A stretch of DNA of 64,000 nt from positions 4,464,001 through 4,528,000 of the forward strand of contig JAPFFF010000011.1 in the NCBI GenBank assembly GCA_039105265.1, read 5' to 3'. Source of the stretch: Tritrichomonas musculus (taxonomy: Eukaryota > Parabasalia > Tritrichomonadida > Tritrichomonadidae). Position 1 is the first letter of the stretch. Each line of letters opens with the position of its first letter. The translations under genes and the position numbers were made by a program. Of this stretch, positions 48,074-58,364 are shown piece by piece. Below the pieces are notes generated by a model that made no database searches, was not told the origin of the DNA, and saw only the letters and a list, made by a program, of their open reading frames with translations.

Positions 48074-51000
48074 ATGACTGAACTAAAAAGGTTAGAAATA
48101 TCAGGAATTCGTTCATTCAAAGCGAATCCTATAAATATCGATTCACAAAGTATCGATTTTGATGGGCCAATTACTCTAATTACAGGTGAAAATGGAACTG
48201 GAAAAACAACAATAATTGAAGCTTTGAAATTCGCAACAATGGGTAAGTGTACTGAAGAAATGGTTACTGATCCAAGTATTTGGGGAAAAGATGGAACTGA
48301 ATCAAGAGTTTCTCTTATATTTAAATCAGCTAATCAAAATACTTACAAAATTACTCTCACCCCTAGTGTTAAAAAGAATCAAAATACTAAAAAAGAAAAA
48401 TCTTTTAAAAAAGGTGATTGTGAAGTGACAATGACAACACCAGAAGGTCACCAAAAAGTTAGCCATATAAATTCAAAAGATATTGAAAACCAAGTCCCAA
48501 ATTATTTTGGTGTTTCTCCCCCAATTATCGAAAATGTTATATTTTGCCACCAAAAAGATTCTTGTTGGCCCATTGATTGTAGTACAAGAGATTTAAAAGA
48601 AAAATTCGACCAAATATTTGGAGCTGAAAAGTACAACGCTGCGATTAAAGCTCTGAAAGATACTTTAAAAAATCTAAAGGAAAAATTAGTTCAAGTCAAT
48701 CTTGAAGTAACAAGACAAAACGAAAGACAAGAATCATATCTCAAATGTGAAAAGAAAATTTTTGAATTAAAAAGAAATTTAATAGAACTTGAAAATGAAG
48801 TTCAAGAAAAAGAAACGCTATTTGACGAAGTTGATGCTCCTGTTAAAGAATATAATAAGATTAAGCCAGAAGTAGATCAAATCAACCAAGCTATTCAAAA
48901 ATTATCAGGACAAATGCAATTCGAAAAAAAATCAATTGATGATTTAGAAAAAAAAATAAAGAATTTGCAATCAAAAGAAACGTGCGATTTTCAACTCAAA
49001 TCTATTGATGAATCAATTAAATCGAGTGAGAGAAATCTTGAACAAAGTAAAAATCTTTTGTCCTCCAAGCGAGCTGAACAAAAAACTGTTGAGCAAGAAA
49101 TAAAAGATATTTCTGTGCAGGTTCAATCTCTTGATAAAAAGCTCAAGAGTGCCGAATCGGAACACAATTTTTATATGCAAAAGCTAGAAGAATTTAAAAA
49201 TAAATATAATGATGAAAATTTAGAAGTTGTTTTAAATCAAAAAATGCAAGCATTGGCTCAAGCTGAGACTGATCTTGAAAGTCTTGATGCTAATAAGGAT
49301 TGTATATCCAAAAAAGACACTGAAGTTCGCATAAAAGAACAATCTTTACATATGGAATCTTCTCAGCTTTCATCTCTTGAAAAAAAATTGGCAGACTATC
49401 AAAATGAGTTACTTGATATTCGTGAATTTGATGAGCAAAAACTAAACGAAGCCAAAGGAAAATATGAAAGCTTAAATAATGAATTAAAAAATTTTGGAAT
49501 AGCAGATTCTCAAGAACTCGAAAATAAAGTTGATGCTACAAATGAAAAGAAAAAGCTGTTGGAAAAACAAAAAGAAGAGCTTGTGGAAAAGAGTAAAAAA
49601 TGTAAAGTATATGCTGATTTAAATAAAGAATTGCATATCAAAGATGACCAAATCAATAAAGCAAATGAAAGTATTGAATTTCATCTTGGAATAATTCGTG
49701 ATGAATTAAATGATAAATCAATTGAACTTGAAAATGCGAAACAAACTTTAGATACAAAATGTAGCCAATTAACTACAGAAATGGAAAATCTTTCAATTGA
49801 AAGAAAACAAATTAATAACGAATTTATTAGTGTATCACAGCAACTCAAATCAGAAGAATCTTCTTATAATAAAAATAAAAATAGTGCAGAAAAAGCAAAG
49901 CATTTAATTGATAAAGTACTGAAGCCTGGAGAGAGTTATGAAGCTGCTCTCAAGTTTGCTGAAGACTGTCTTCAAGAAGAAAATGATAAATTGTCAAAAC
50001 TAAGGCAAAGTAAAGACGTTTATACCGGTTTTAAGAAAGATGCAGAAAAAGTCGATCAAGATGGTGATTACACATGTCCTCTTTGTAAAAGAAAATTCAA
50101 AGATCATGAGGAATGCACGAAATTTATTGAAGAAAATCTTGAACAATATATTAAAGATCTTCCAATTCAAATTAAAAAGACCGAAAGAACTAAAGAAATG
50201 TTTGAAAGTGATGTTAAAAAACTAAAAGAAATAGAAAATAGTGTTCAAATTTATGAAAACTTTCAAAATAATAAAGACTCATGTGAAGAACAAATAAAAT
50301 CTCTCAGTCATAAAAAAGAGGAGTTAGGAAAGCAACTACAAGAAAAGCAAAATGAAATTGCATCCATTGAAAATAAGCTTAAAAAATTAAATAAGCTATC
50401 TACTAATGTAGAATTTTTAAATGAGGCTATTAAAGAAAAGAATAAAGCCTTCAATGACAAAAATGCAATTTCTTTAAAAATAGATAAAAATTACCCTTCA
50501 TTTGAAGAAATTCAAAATGAAATCAAAGAGAAAGAGAAGCAAATTGGACAACTATCTGAAGCAATTAACTTGATATATTCTGAGCAGGCAAGATTAACAA
50601 AAGAAAAGAGCCAACTAAGTACTAAAGTGCAAAAATATAAGGATGAGTATGATGCTTTGAAAGATGCTAATGAAAAGAGGCAAATTCTGTGTGGTAAAAT
50701 TGAAAATACTAAAAATAGTATCGGTGCTCAAAAAGAAAACGTAGAAACTCTTCAAAGTGAAGTTAAGGGGTTAAAGCTTGAATTCGCAAAATTATCTGAA
50801 GATTATGAAAAGCAGTTTAAAGAAAAGTCAGATAATAAGACAAATGCTCGTGATGAGCTTAAAGATTGCAAAGATCTTATTGGCCAAATTCAAAAATCAA
50901 GAAATATACTTGAAGAACTTGGATCTGGGGATAAATCAAAAGAGCTCCAGGAATTAAAAGATATGTTAGATGAAAAGTCAAAAAAGCGCGATCAATATTC

Positions 51001-51970
51001 TGATGATATTGTTAAATTAACCACTGAAATAACTAATCTAAGTACTACCATCAGTAATTTGAAAAACGATGAAATGAACTTAAAATCACAAAAAGAGTAT
51101 TTTGTTAAAAAAGAAAATTTTGAAGCCCTTGAAAAACAACTATCAGATTGGGAAAATAAAAGAACTAGAAAGCTTGGAAATTTAGAAAAAATGGATATAC
51201 AAAGTCTTATAGATAGGCAAAAGCAATATGATAATGATCTTGTTAAAGCCAAAACAAATATGTCAAATGTTCAGAAACAATTAGAAGAAGAAAAAAAAAC
51301 AGCGGAAGAGTATGCTCCTTCTCGTAAGCTACTTAGCGAAGCCACAATTCGTTACAAATCTACAGAATATGCCATTAGCGATATTACTCGATATATACAA
51401 GCTTTGGACAAGACTATCCTTGATTATCATTCGCAGAAGATGGCTGAAATTAATGATACAATTCAGTACTTATGGTCCAATACTTATTTCGGCCAAGATA
51501 TAGATACGATTTACATCCGTTGTGAAGAAGAAAAGGCTAAAAATGCACAATATAATTATAGAGTCGTAATGAAGAAAAATAACATAGAATTAGATATGGA
51601 TCGTCGTTGCTCAGCTGGTCAAAAAATGCTTGCTTCTATCATTATTCGTTTGGCACTTGCACAAACATTCGCTCTTAATTGTGGAATTATTGCTCTAGAT
51701 GAACCAACAACAAATCTTGATGAGCCAAACAGAAAAAACCTTGCTAATCAGTTAATTGATCTTGTTAATGCACAAGAAAAGGATAATAGTGGTGCTATCA
51801 AAAAGCCTTTTCAACTCATTATTATTACTCATAATCGTGAATTTGTTGAGTCTCTTGTGGAAGAAGGAACTCTTGATTGTTTCTATCAAATAACAAGAGT
51901 CATTGATGATTCTCATCATTGCAGTCAAATCAAAAAGTGTTCAGAGACAAATCTTGTTGTTAGACATTAA
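48074..51970 (+). CDS. RAD50: Rad50, SMC-like ATPase of the Mre11 complex
   Basis: 1298 residues, the usual eukaryotic Rad50 length. The N-terminal ATPase half has Walker A GENGTGKTT (38-46). The two long coiled-coil arms (about 180-660 and 690-1110) flank the zinc hook TCPLCKRKF (CxxC near 668-671). The C-terminal half has the signature CSAGQKMLAS and Walker B IIALDEPTTNLD, then the D-loop and H-loop (IIITHNREF). With Mre11 it tethers and processes DNA double-strand breaks. All catalytic motifs are intact and the frame is unbroken. No partner gene lies nearby. Confidence 0.97.
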   Translation: MTELKRLEISGIRSFKANPINIDSQSIDFDGPITLITGENGTGKTTIIEALKFATMGKCTEEMVTDPSIWGKDGTESRVSLIFKSANQNTYKITLTPSVKKNQNTKKEKSFKKGDCEVTMTTPEGHQKVSHINSKDIENQVPNYFGVSPPIIENVIFCHQKDSCWPIDCSTRDLKEKFDQIFGAEKYNAAIKALKDTLKNLKEKLVQVNLEVTRQNERQESYLKCEKKIFELKRNLIELENEVQEKETLFDEVDAPVKEYNKIKPEVDQINQAIQKLSGQMQFEKKSIDDLEKKIKNLQSKETCDFQLKSIDESIKSSERNLEQSKNLLSSKRAEQKTVEQEIKDISVQVQSLDKKLKSAESEHNFYMQKLEEFKNKYNDENLEVVLNQKMQALAQAETDLESLDANKDCISKKDTEVRIKEQSLHMESSQLSSLEKKLADYQNELLDIREFDEQKLNEAKGKYESLNNELKNFGIADSQELENKVDATNEKKKLLEKQKEELVEKSKKCKVYADLNKELHIKDDQINKANESIEFHLGIIRDELNDKSIELENAKQTLDTKCSQLTTEMENLSIERKQINNEFISVSQQLKSEESSYNKNKNSAEKAKHLIDKVLKPGESYEAALKFAEDCLQEENDKLSKLRQSKDVYTGFKKDAEKVDQDGDYTCPLCKRKFKDHEECTKFIEENLEQYIKDLPIQIKKTERTKEMFESDVKKLKEIENSVQIYENFQNNKDSCEEQIKSLSHKKEELGKQLQEKQNEIASIENKLKKLNKLSTNVEFLNEAIKEKNKAFNDKNAISLKIDKNYPSFEEIQNEIKEKEKQIGQLSEAINLIYSEQARLTKEKSQLSTKVQKYKDEYDALKDANEKRQILCGKIENTKNSIGAQKENVETLQSEVKGLKLEFAKLSEDYEKQFKEKSDNKTNARDELKDCKDLIGQIQKSRNILEELGSGDKSKELQELKDMLDEKSKKRDQYSDDIVKLTTEITNLSTTISNLKNDEMNLKSQKEYFVKKENFEALEKQLSDWENKRTRKLGNLEKMDIQSLIDRQKQYDNDLVKAKTNMSNVQKQLEEEKKTAEEYAPSRKLLSEATIRYKSTEYAISDITRYIQALDKTILDYHSQKMAEINDTIQYLWSNTYFGQDIDTIYIRCEEEKAKNAQYNYRVVMKKNNIELDMDRRCSAGQKMLASIIIRLALAQTFALNCGIIALDEPTTNLDEPNRKNLANQLIDLVNAQEKDNSGAIKKPFQLIIITHNREFVESLVEEGTLDCFYQITRVIDDSHHCSQIKKCSETNLVVRH

Positions 51971-52225
51971 CATTAAATGTTAAATAATAATAAATAAATA
52001 TTTTAAATTAAAAAAAAATATCGCCAATATTTATATAACTGTAATTATAGCATAATAAAATCGTATTATTTTGTATCAATAATAAATTGCGTTTTTAATT
52101 CTAGACACTATCGAAAAAGAACATTTTTTTGGTGTGATGTGTATTTCGAACTAATCGGCTAACTAATCTATTCATAGCAGCATTATAAAAAGTTTTTTTA
52201 TAATAGCTCTTTAAATTTTTATAAT

Positions 52226-52615
52226 TTATTTTTTTTTAATTGGGCTAATTTCATATTTGCAATTTGTAAAACCAAACTGGTTGAGATAAAAAGGTGGATC
52301 ATCTGCTTTTTTGGGAAAGCGAGTAATTGGAACGCTAATAGGAAATGTAATATCTGATGGAATTTCAATGGTTGATTCTTCTGGAAAAATAGTTAGTAAG
52401 CAAGATTTATCAGTGATTTTATCTAACCATAAAATGACTGGAAATTCGCTTTTGGACTTAACAGATAAAGACCACCTTTTGGAATCTTTTAAAATATTAT
52501 TAATATCATCAAAATTCCCTTCTTCAAAAACAGATAGGCTTGGTTTTGAAATTTTTGCTTGTGACTTTTCTTTTGATTTAATCTTTGGATTTTTTGTCTT
52601 TTGATTGGGCTTCAT
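52226..52615 (-). CDS. Unidentified small protein
   Basis: 129 residues: a basic Lys/Pro-rich N-terminus (1-25), then a globular-looking part with alternating hydrophobics (VILWLDKITDKSCLLTIFPEESTIEIP). No membrane segment or known motif. It starts at the only upstream ATG in frame and lies 208 bp downstream of threonine dehydratase on the same strand. The plus-strand frame over the same DNA is a shadow. Coding status rests on frame length and amino acid mix. Confidence 0.6.
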   Translation of the reverse strand: MKPNQKTKNPKIKSKEKSQAKISKPSLSVFEEGNFDDINNILKDSKRWSLSVKSKSEFPVILWLDKITDKSCLLTIFPEESTIEIPSDITFPISVPITRFPKKADDPPFYLNQFGFTNCKYEISPIKKK

Positions 52616-52823
52616 GATAAAATTTTAAAATTATAGAATTTTGCCTTAAAGAATAGATCTTTTTTTATAAATAAACGGTCTCCTTAATACCATTAATATT
52701 TTAAAAGATTATCTTAGTTAGTAATAATAAAATACAGATAAAATAAAAAAAATTGATGGACCTCTATTTAATAATACTGTTGATCAAAAAAAAAGTATTA
52801 GTAATACTTCAAAAGAAATTTAT

Positions 52824-54077
52824 TCACTCAACTGGTGTTGTGCTCTCAACTGAGTATGTCCAGTTATGTTCATTAAACTCGTTCATGATGTTTTTCAGTT
52901 CATTTGCATCATGTAAATCAACAACAACGTTATAATGATCTTGATTAGCAACAGTGTCAACATGTGACACTGTCCTACAAGAAACGACATTAACGTGGTT
53001 ATCCACGAAAACTTTAAGCATTTGAGACATATGGCTGGATCCATAAGGTAGGATGACGTCCAAAACAACTCTTGATTTACGTATGAAAAGTGCTCTTTCG
53101 ATACATCTTGCAAGCATTTGAAGTGGAATATTTCCACCGCTGATAATGCAACAAACCTTGTCAGTAGAAAAGTATTCGAATTTCTTAAAATAAACAGCTG
53201 CAAATGATGTGGCGCCTGCACCTTCTGTAATCAATTTTCCACGTTCAGCTAACATGGCAACAGACACTGCCACTTCATCTTCTGTTACAATAACAAAATC
53301 ATCAACAATCTTATAGAGAATCTCAAGATTAATTTTGCCTGGTTCTTTAACAGCAATTCCATCTGCCAATGGCGTTTTTACAGAATGGACAATAACTTTT
53401 TTCTCATGTTTCCTATGCTTGTTATAAAGTAAGTAGGCATAAGGGCATGATGCCATTTGAACAGCAATGATTTTGGTGTTAGGTTTCATGTTTTTGATTG
53501 CGACAGCTACACCGGCTGCAAGACCGCCTCCACCAACGGGAACAACAACATAATTGACGTCAGGAAGTTGGTCAACGATTTCTTTACCAATTGTTCCTTG
53601 ACCAGCAATAATGTCAACATCATCAAATGGAGGAATATATATATATTCTGGATGTGCATCCAAATCTTTTTGCATTTCTGCTTTTGCATCGTCAAACGTA
53701 GCACCTTTTTGGATCACATGCCCACCGTAGTGCTCTGTTGCCTGAACTTTAGCAACGGGAGCATTTTCAGGCATGTAGATAATTGACTTACATCCATTTA
53801 TAGTGGATGAAAGTGCACAGCCTTGGGAATGATTTCCAGCACTACAGCAAATTATAGTTGATCCTTTTGGAACCATTGTAATCTTATTGAAGGCTCCCCT
53901 GAATTTGAAAGATTTACATCTTTGGAAGCATTCGAGTTTAAGATATAAGTCACATTGGCATTGATCAGATAAACCAGTAAATCTTCTGCATGGTGTAATC
54001 ACGGCATTATCTTTGAGATTTTCGCATGCTTTCTCGATGTCTTTCCATTTTACAGGAAGTGATTCCAAGTCTGTCAT
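52824..54077 (-). CDS. Threonine dehydratase (ammonia-lyase), PLP enzyme with ACT-like tail
   Basis: Converts threonine to 2-oxobutyrate and ammonia. The 417-residue product has the PLP lysine in SFKFRGAFNK (Lys58), SAGNHSQG (79-86) and the phosphate-cradling VGGGGLAAG (181-189). A serine/threonine-dehydratase fold extends to about 330 (IISGGN at 322-327), and an ACT-like regulatory domain spans about 340-417. It resembles the bacterial catabolic type with a single ACT-like domain. Parabasalids are known to hold such bacterial-type amino acid enzymes, and codons here look slightly less A/T-rich than in neighbours; lateral origin is inference. An 18-bp palindrome lies directly before the ATG. 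Confidence 0.95.
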   Translation of the reverse strand: MTDLESLPVKWKDIEKACENLKDNAVITPCRRFTGLSDQCQCDLYLKLECFQRCKSFKFRGAFNKITMVPKGSTIICCSAGNHSQGCALSSTINGCKSIIYMPENAPVAKVQATEHYGGHVIQKGATFDDAKAEMQKDLDAHPEYIYIPPFDDVDIIAGQGTIGKEIVDQLPDVNYVVVPVGGGGLAAGVAVAIKNMKPNTKIIAVQMASCPYAYLLYNKHRKHEKKVIVHSVKTPLADGIAVKEPGKINLEILYKIVDDFVIVTEDEVAVSVAMLAERGKLITEGAGATSFAAVYFKKFEYFSTDKVCCIISGGNIPLQMLARCIERALFIRKSRVVLDVILPYGSSHMSQMLKVFVDNHVNVVSCRTVSHVDTVANQDHYNVVVDLHDANELKNIMNEFNEHNWTYSVESTTPVE

Positions 54078-54078
54078 T

Positions 54079-54096
54079 TTGATATAATTATATCAA
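54079..54096. promoter_or_regulatory. 18-bp perfect palindrome at the threonine dehydratase start
   Basis: TTGATATAATTATATCAA is perfectly self-complementary and ends one base before the ATG of the minus-strand gene. Its last bases supply a TCAAA near the start. It could be a dimer-protein binding site or a chance A/T palindrome. Confidence 0.4.
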
Positions 54097-54749
54097 TCAG
54101 ATGGTGAAATAATATCTATCGTTTTTACAAACCATAAAAAGGAAATAAATCATTGAATATAATGAAAAAATTGATATTTTATAAACATATATTTAAAATA
54201 TTTATGTAAATATCCATATATCAATAAATATTTGCATTTTATAAAATAATTATTAATATAGTTTTATTCTTATTTAAGAACGATATAAACTCAATCAATT
54301 TTTGATCACTTAATCAACTGTAAAATTCAATGAATGTAAAGAATGAAATAAATTATAGAATATGGGTAGGCTACTCATTTTTTTGAAAATAAAAAGTGCA
54401 TTTTTTTCGATAAATTTTTAGAATTATTCAATAAATTTAAAATATGAAATTGTATACACAATACTTATTTATTTTATCTTAATTAGAACACATAATATCA
54501 ATTATTCACGAACTTTTTTTCAACATCATTATTTCCAATATCTCGGCTCTATGTAGAAGTATTGAATTTTCGTGCCTGCTTTTTGAAAGGGTGTGTGCAA
54601 ATATCATCAGAAAAAAAACTGAATAAGGACGATCAGAATCGACCAAATAAATACACAAAACTGAAATTGAATTAAAAACGATACAATGATTCAAAAAGTA
54701 GAAACGATAAGCATTTTTATTATTGTGGCGCCTTTTTTAACAAGAACTC

Positions 54750-54945
54750 TGGGACTTAGATTTTGAACTTCTTCTGCAGGGATGTTCTCAGTCTATATCT
54801 TGGAGGTTTAGCTTGTGAATTCCTACTGCAGGGGGATTTACCAGCTAAATTTCTGAGATTTAGAAATGTCGAACATTTTTTTGCGAGGAAGCTCATGTTT
54901 TAAGCTTCTGGAACGTAAATTGTGAGATCTTCTACAGCTTAGAGA
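54750..54945. repeat. Four diverged repeats of about 47-54 bp
   Basis: Blocks beginning TCTGGGACTTAGATTTTGAA (near 54751), CTTGGAGGTTTAGCTTGTGAA (54798), TCTGAGATTTAGAAATGTCGAA (54852) and TCTGGAACGTAAATTGTGAG (54907) align along their length, the first two ending in TACTGCAGGG-like sequence. Periodicity of this size may be the DNA shadow of a leucine-rich-type protein repeat, but no open frame survives. They mark the left side of the accessory region. Confidence 0.5.
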
Positions 54946-55019
54946 TGGAATATAATATATCAAAAAAACAGCTTCAGATAGACCTAGAGATATATTTTTG
55001 ATATATTATATTCTCCATC
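54944..55019. repeat. Inverted repeat (hairpin), arms about 23 bp
   Basis: GATGGAATATAATATATCAA (54944 onward) pairs with TTGATATATTATATTCTCCATC ending at 55019, with one bulged pair and a loop of about 27 nt. It lies 130 bp past the end of the next minus-strand gene, so a 3'-end or boundary structure is possible. Confidence 0.55.
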
Positions 55020-55151
55020 GTCCAAGCTATTAGTCGAGTTGGTTTCGGGCACCTCGAGGGAACAAAGAGACTCTTTACTCATAAGAGAGTGAAAAAAACA
55101 ATAAGCTAATAACAATGTACTACAAGAAAAATTAATAACTAAAAAAAATTT

Positions 55152-55517
55152 TTATCTACTTGTTTTTTCTGACGTGATACCTTTTTCCTGATGTGATACC
55201 TTTTTCCTGATGTGATACCTTTTTCCCGACGTGATACCTTTTTCTTCACATGATACCTTTTTGTTTTCATACTCAATTATTTTATCTCTCATACTTTGTA
55301 ATTCAGCTTCCTTTCTTTCACGATATGCTTTTTGTTGTAATTTACGTGCTTCCTTTCGTTCTTCGATTGTTGGATATTTTTGCTTTCTACCACGTTTTTC
55401 TTTTGCTTCAGTTTTTGCAGTATCAATATTTTTGAGGTTGTCGTTACTCTTGGACTTCTTCAACTTCTTGATAATAGCTGTTTCCTTGAACTCACCCAAA
55501 TCTACATTTTGGCTCAT
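55152..55517 (-). CDS. Small basic, bZIP-like protein
   Basis: 121 residues. Residues about 40-85 are strongly basic and then helical (RGRKQKYPTIEERKEARKLQQKAYRERKEAELQSMRDKIIEYE). This recalls a basic-leucine-zipper DNA-binding region, though the zipper leucines are too few to be sure. The C-terminal 35 residues are written by a 19-bp minisatellite whose length is not a multiple of three, so the repeated peptide changes frame from copy to copy. It diverges from the gene at 55594 across a 76-bp gap. Possibly part of an accessory element with the neighbouring genes. Confidence 0.55.
   Translation of the reverse strand: MSQNVDLGEFKETAIIKKLKKSKSNDNLKNIDTAKTEAKEKRGRKQKYPTIEERKEARKLQQKAYRERKEAELQSMRDKIIEYENKKVSCEEKGITSGKRYHIRKKVSHQEKGITSEKTSR
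55171..55265. repeat. 19-bp minisatellite, five units
   Basis: Five consecutive 19-bp units of GATGTGATACCTTTTTCCT with few changes, inside the 3' end of the bZIP-like gene. Because 19 is not a multiple of three, gain or loss of a unit would change the protein's end. Confidence 0.9.
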
Positions 55518-55593
55518 GATTTCATTCGAGAAAAAAAATTGAATTATTTTTGAAAATTAAATTTTCGCAAACAAAATCACTTCATTTTTTAAA

Positions 55594-55959
55594 ATGTCTC
55601 GTTCTGGAATTGACTTCAAAGAATTCCAAAAACAGCAAAAGCTTGCTATCAAAAATGCTCATGTTGGAATCGCCAATGCTGTTAAAGAGGTTATATTTCT
55701 GTTCAACCAAAAAATAATAAACTCGACACCATCTACTGTCTGCATCATATATGACCATTTGATACAAGCTAACTTAAACAAGATTGCTGAAGCACTTACT
55801 CAAATGAATCTCACTACCTGCGAGGTTTATTATAAAAAGATTCCTCAATCTCCAAAACCAAAATCAATTGGCTTTCACTTGCCGATGGTGTCTGACTCGC
55901 AAGAGACACAAGAAGATGATGATGAACAAGAAGCTTCATCTCCAAAAGACAAGGAGTAA
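55594..55959 (+). CDS. Unidentified small protein
   Basis: 121 residues beginning MSRSGIDFKEFQKQQKLAIKN, helical over about 1-80, then an acidic tail (EDDDEQEASSPKDKE). No motif was recognised. A TCACT and TCATT lie within 20 nt before the ATG. It is divergent from the bZIP-like gene and likely shares its promoter. Its neighbours are unusual for this window, so it may belong to an accessory element. Confidence 0.55.
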   Translation: MSRSGIDFKEFQKQQKLAIKNAHVGIANAVKEVIFLFNQKIINSTPSTVCIIYDHLIQANLNKIAEALTQMNLTTCEVYYKKIPQSPKPKSIGFHLPMVSDSQETQEDDDEQEASSPKDKE

Positions 55960-55986
55960 GAGTAAAAAATAATTACCCTAATTTTT

Positions 55987-56511
55987 TTATACTATACAAT
56001 ATTTTAAACATACAAGATAATTATTAACAAGTTCATTATATTCTTTATTATATACTTGTTTTAAATCAATAACTACTTCTCCATTATCTTTAATGATTTT
56101 AATAGTATCTATCTTTTGAATTGGACTACTCTTTGCTGCACAATATCCAACATATTCATTAATTCGTACTTCAACCTCATTAACATTTAGTATTGCTTTG
56201 ATGATGTTGCTAAGAGATTCAATAGGTACTATGATGCATTTCTTTGATATAATATTAGCTAGTAGTGCTTTGTCTTGATTAAGTAGTATTTGTGCATATG
56301 CTTCAAGTATAACATTACGTACATCTGGTTCAACATCAACTGGATCTGTTTGTACTTCTATGTCTCTCGTAATAACAATGTCTTCCTTGCCGTCATCTCT
56401 CTAATTAATAATAATGTTGTTGATGATGTTCGATGTAGATGATGCAGCTGCTGATGGTTCTAAAGACACATTTGCTTGTACACCATTAGTTGTACTTCTC
56501 TTCTTAATCAT
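55987..56511 (-). pseudogene. Unidentified reading frame, broken, in the candidate element
   Basis: A minus-strand frame of about 175 codons runs from an ATG at 56511 to 55987 in a single phase and is broken about once. Its composition is protein-like (for example AYAQILLNQDKALLANIISKK and INEYVGYCAAK), with a Ser/Ala-rich start and an otherwise helical body. No family was recognised. It sits between the small plus-strand gene and the helicase remnant and is treated as one part of the same possible fossil element. Confidence 0.5.
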
Positions 56512-56972
56512 TTAGGTTGGGAAAAAATAGACTTAAAGTACTAAGTATCGCTTTTCTCCAAAAAACACGTCAAATGATTCAATTTAGTATTTCTGCCTGA
56601 GAGCATCGATAGTAGTTAACGTCAGGCGGTGGTCGCTATTCTCCCCCAGCCTAACCTGCTCGCCACCAAGCTCAGGCCCGCCTTCGCTTGGAGCTCCGCT
56701 TACGGCTGTGGTCGCTATGTTTCCACAGACCTAACGCCCTGTGCATTTGTGTCACGCTATGCCACAAAATACACAGGCTTCTATACTAGGCGTCAGATTT
56801 TGTGTCAGTAACGTGACCAAATATTTACCTTCATAAGAATAATACCATTGAGAACCTAGTAAACATACAAGCATCTACTTATCATAGCAAACACAACACT
56901 CTCATAAGCACAAATACACATCCAATTAAATACACATCATTTGTTTTCTTTTTTGTTTTTATTCTTGTCCAA
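56512..56972. other. Region with a GC-rich block of about 190 bp
   Basis: About 56622-56815 exceeds half GC, against roughly a quarter around it. Within it GGTCGCTAT occurs twice (56629 and 56711), each followed by a related CC-rich stretch and CTAAC, giving an imperfect direct repeat of about 82 bp. No convincing gene is present. It lies between the divergent broken frame and the helicase remnant, where a shared control region or origin could sit. Confidence 0.45.
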
Positions 56973-58328
56973 ATGACAACCAAGCAATATGTTGACTGGA
57001 ATATATTTGAGAACCTCCCTGATAAATCGTATGAAATAACTTATACTAAAGCAGATGAAGAGATAACCATAGAGAAAGCCATAAAGAAGTTCATATGTCA
57101 AGCACCAATTGTTTCAGGCAAATCTACAGCAATAAGGATATGGATCTATAACACAGAACCTGATAACAAGTTTATACTCATCGTACATACCATTAACATC
57201 GCTGCGGAGTTCTACTCTAAGTTGTACGTAGCATTAAACAACAATCACCCCTAGAACATAGATGAAATAATAAAGTTATGTGTTAAGGAAAGCGCATTTA
57301 AAGAGTTTAAGGAAGCCATCAAGCACTTTATACTTGTTGTCATAACTACATTCTCTACCGCATCAAAGTGTCTTGGAGGCATTATAGAACATTTCTACCA
57401 CCACCAAATTGATTTCAACAGTGAATACACACTCCTTATTGATGAAGCACACCTATTACTAGAACACATATCGTTAATAGAGATATGCAGAGAGTTTAAT
57501 AAAGTAGGCTTGATTACTGCTACAGCATCTTGCATTTCTTGCCTATCAGTTTTTGAAGAATACGAAAAGATAAATCCCTTAGCAGACATCAAATACCACA
57601 GAACGATATATCTATACAAGCTAATGAGTAAGATGGAAGAGCAAAGAGAGACTATAGCTAAGCAAGTTCTCGAAGAGATAAAGAGGTATGATAAGATATT
57701 AATCAAGATAGAAGACAAGAATGAAAGCGAACGATTAAAGGAGTGTATCGACAATGAACTTAATAAATCATTGTACAATTCTGATAAGAAGAAAGTAGAG
57801 ATAAGTGATGAAGGCAAGTTTTTTAGAACGGAGGACGTTGATATAGTTATTGCTACTTCATGTATCCAATCAGGTCAGTCACTGAAGGAAAATCTATTGT
57901 CTATATTCATCCAGACTCCATTAGATACCGTATCATTAGTTGAACAGTTTGTAGGAAGAAACAGGAACGAGGACTCAACAGCTTATCTATATATGAGACA
58001 AGTAAAGGTACCAGAAGAGAAGTTTACATACAAGGTAGCCATGAACAGGTATAAGACAAGACTAAAACAACAGAGAGCAAATGCATGGCAATCAATGGAC
58101 AAAGATTCATGGATAAGATATATGAGCAAGATTGGAGAAGATATTGTTAAAGAGACAGAACAGGAGGAAATAAAGAAGGATACAATAATGATAAACGAAA
58201 ATGATTTGAACAGAGAGTTTAATGGCAAGAAACAGTTATATCAACACTTTGGGTTTAAAATAAGAAGTAAGTATATTAGAGAGAAAGGAAATAAGCAAAG
58301 AGTATATAGTTTAGTTAAGATAGAGTAA
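56973..58328 (+). pseudogene. SF2 helicase remnant of a possible mobile or virus-like element
   Basis: A frame of about 450 codons with superfamily 2 helicase motifs in order. These are the P-loop-like PIVSGKSTAIR, motif II LLIDEAH, motif III TATAS and motif VI VEQFVGRNRNED. The layout, with a short helicase core and a GRNR-type motif VI, recalls replication helicases of viruses and plasmids such as origin-binding proteins rather than the host's large chromatin or RNA helicases. This likeness is inferred from motifs only. The copy is broken about once and otherwise well preserved, so decay looks recent. Neighbouring small genes on alternating strands may be parts of the same element. No terminal repeats or capsid gene were found. 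Confidence 0.6.
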
Positions 58329-58364
58329 ACCATTCAATTATATATTTTTCTTTTATGAAGTAAT

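Larger units (their letters stand above)
54097..55151. other. Intergenic region with diverged short repeats and a hairpin
   Basis: 54097-54740 is plain A/T-rich DNA. From about 54740 composition rises and four imperfect repeats and a hairpin appear (listed separately). No protein frame was accepted. Confidence 0.5.

Noticed and set aside
54506-54694. 62-codon minus-strand frame
   Set aside because: No protein-like features and no initiator.
56629-56811. 60-codon plus-strand frame in the GC-rich block
   Set aside because: Stops are rare in high-GC DNA, so the frame is uninformative.
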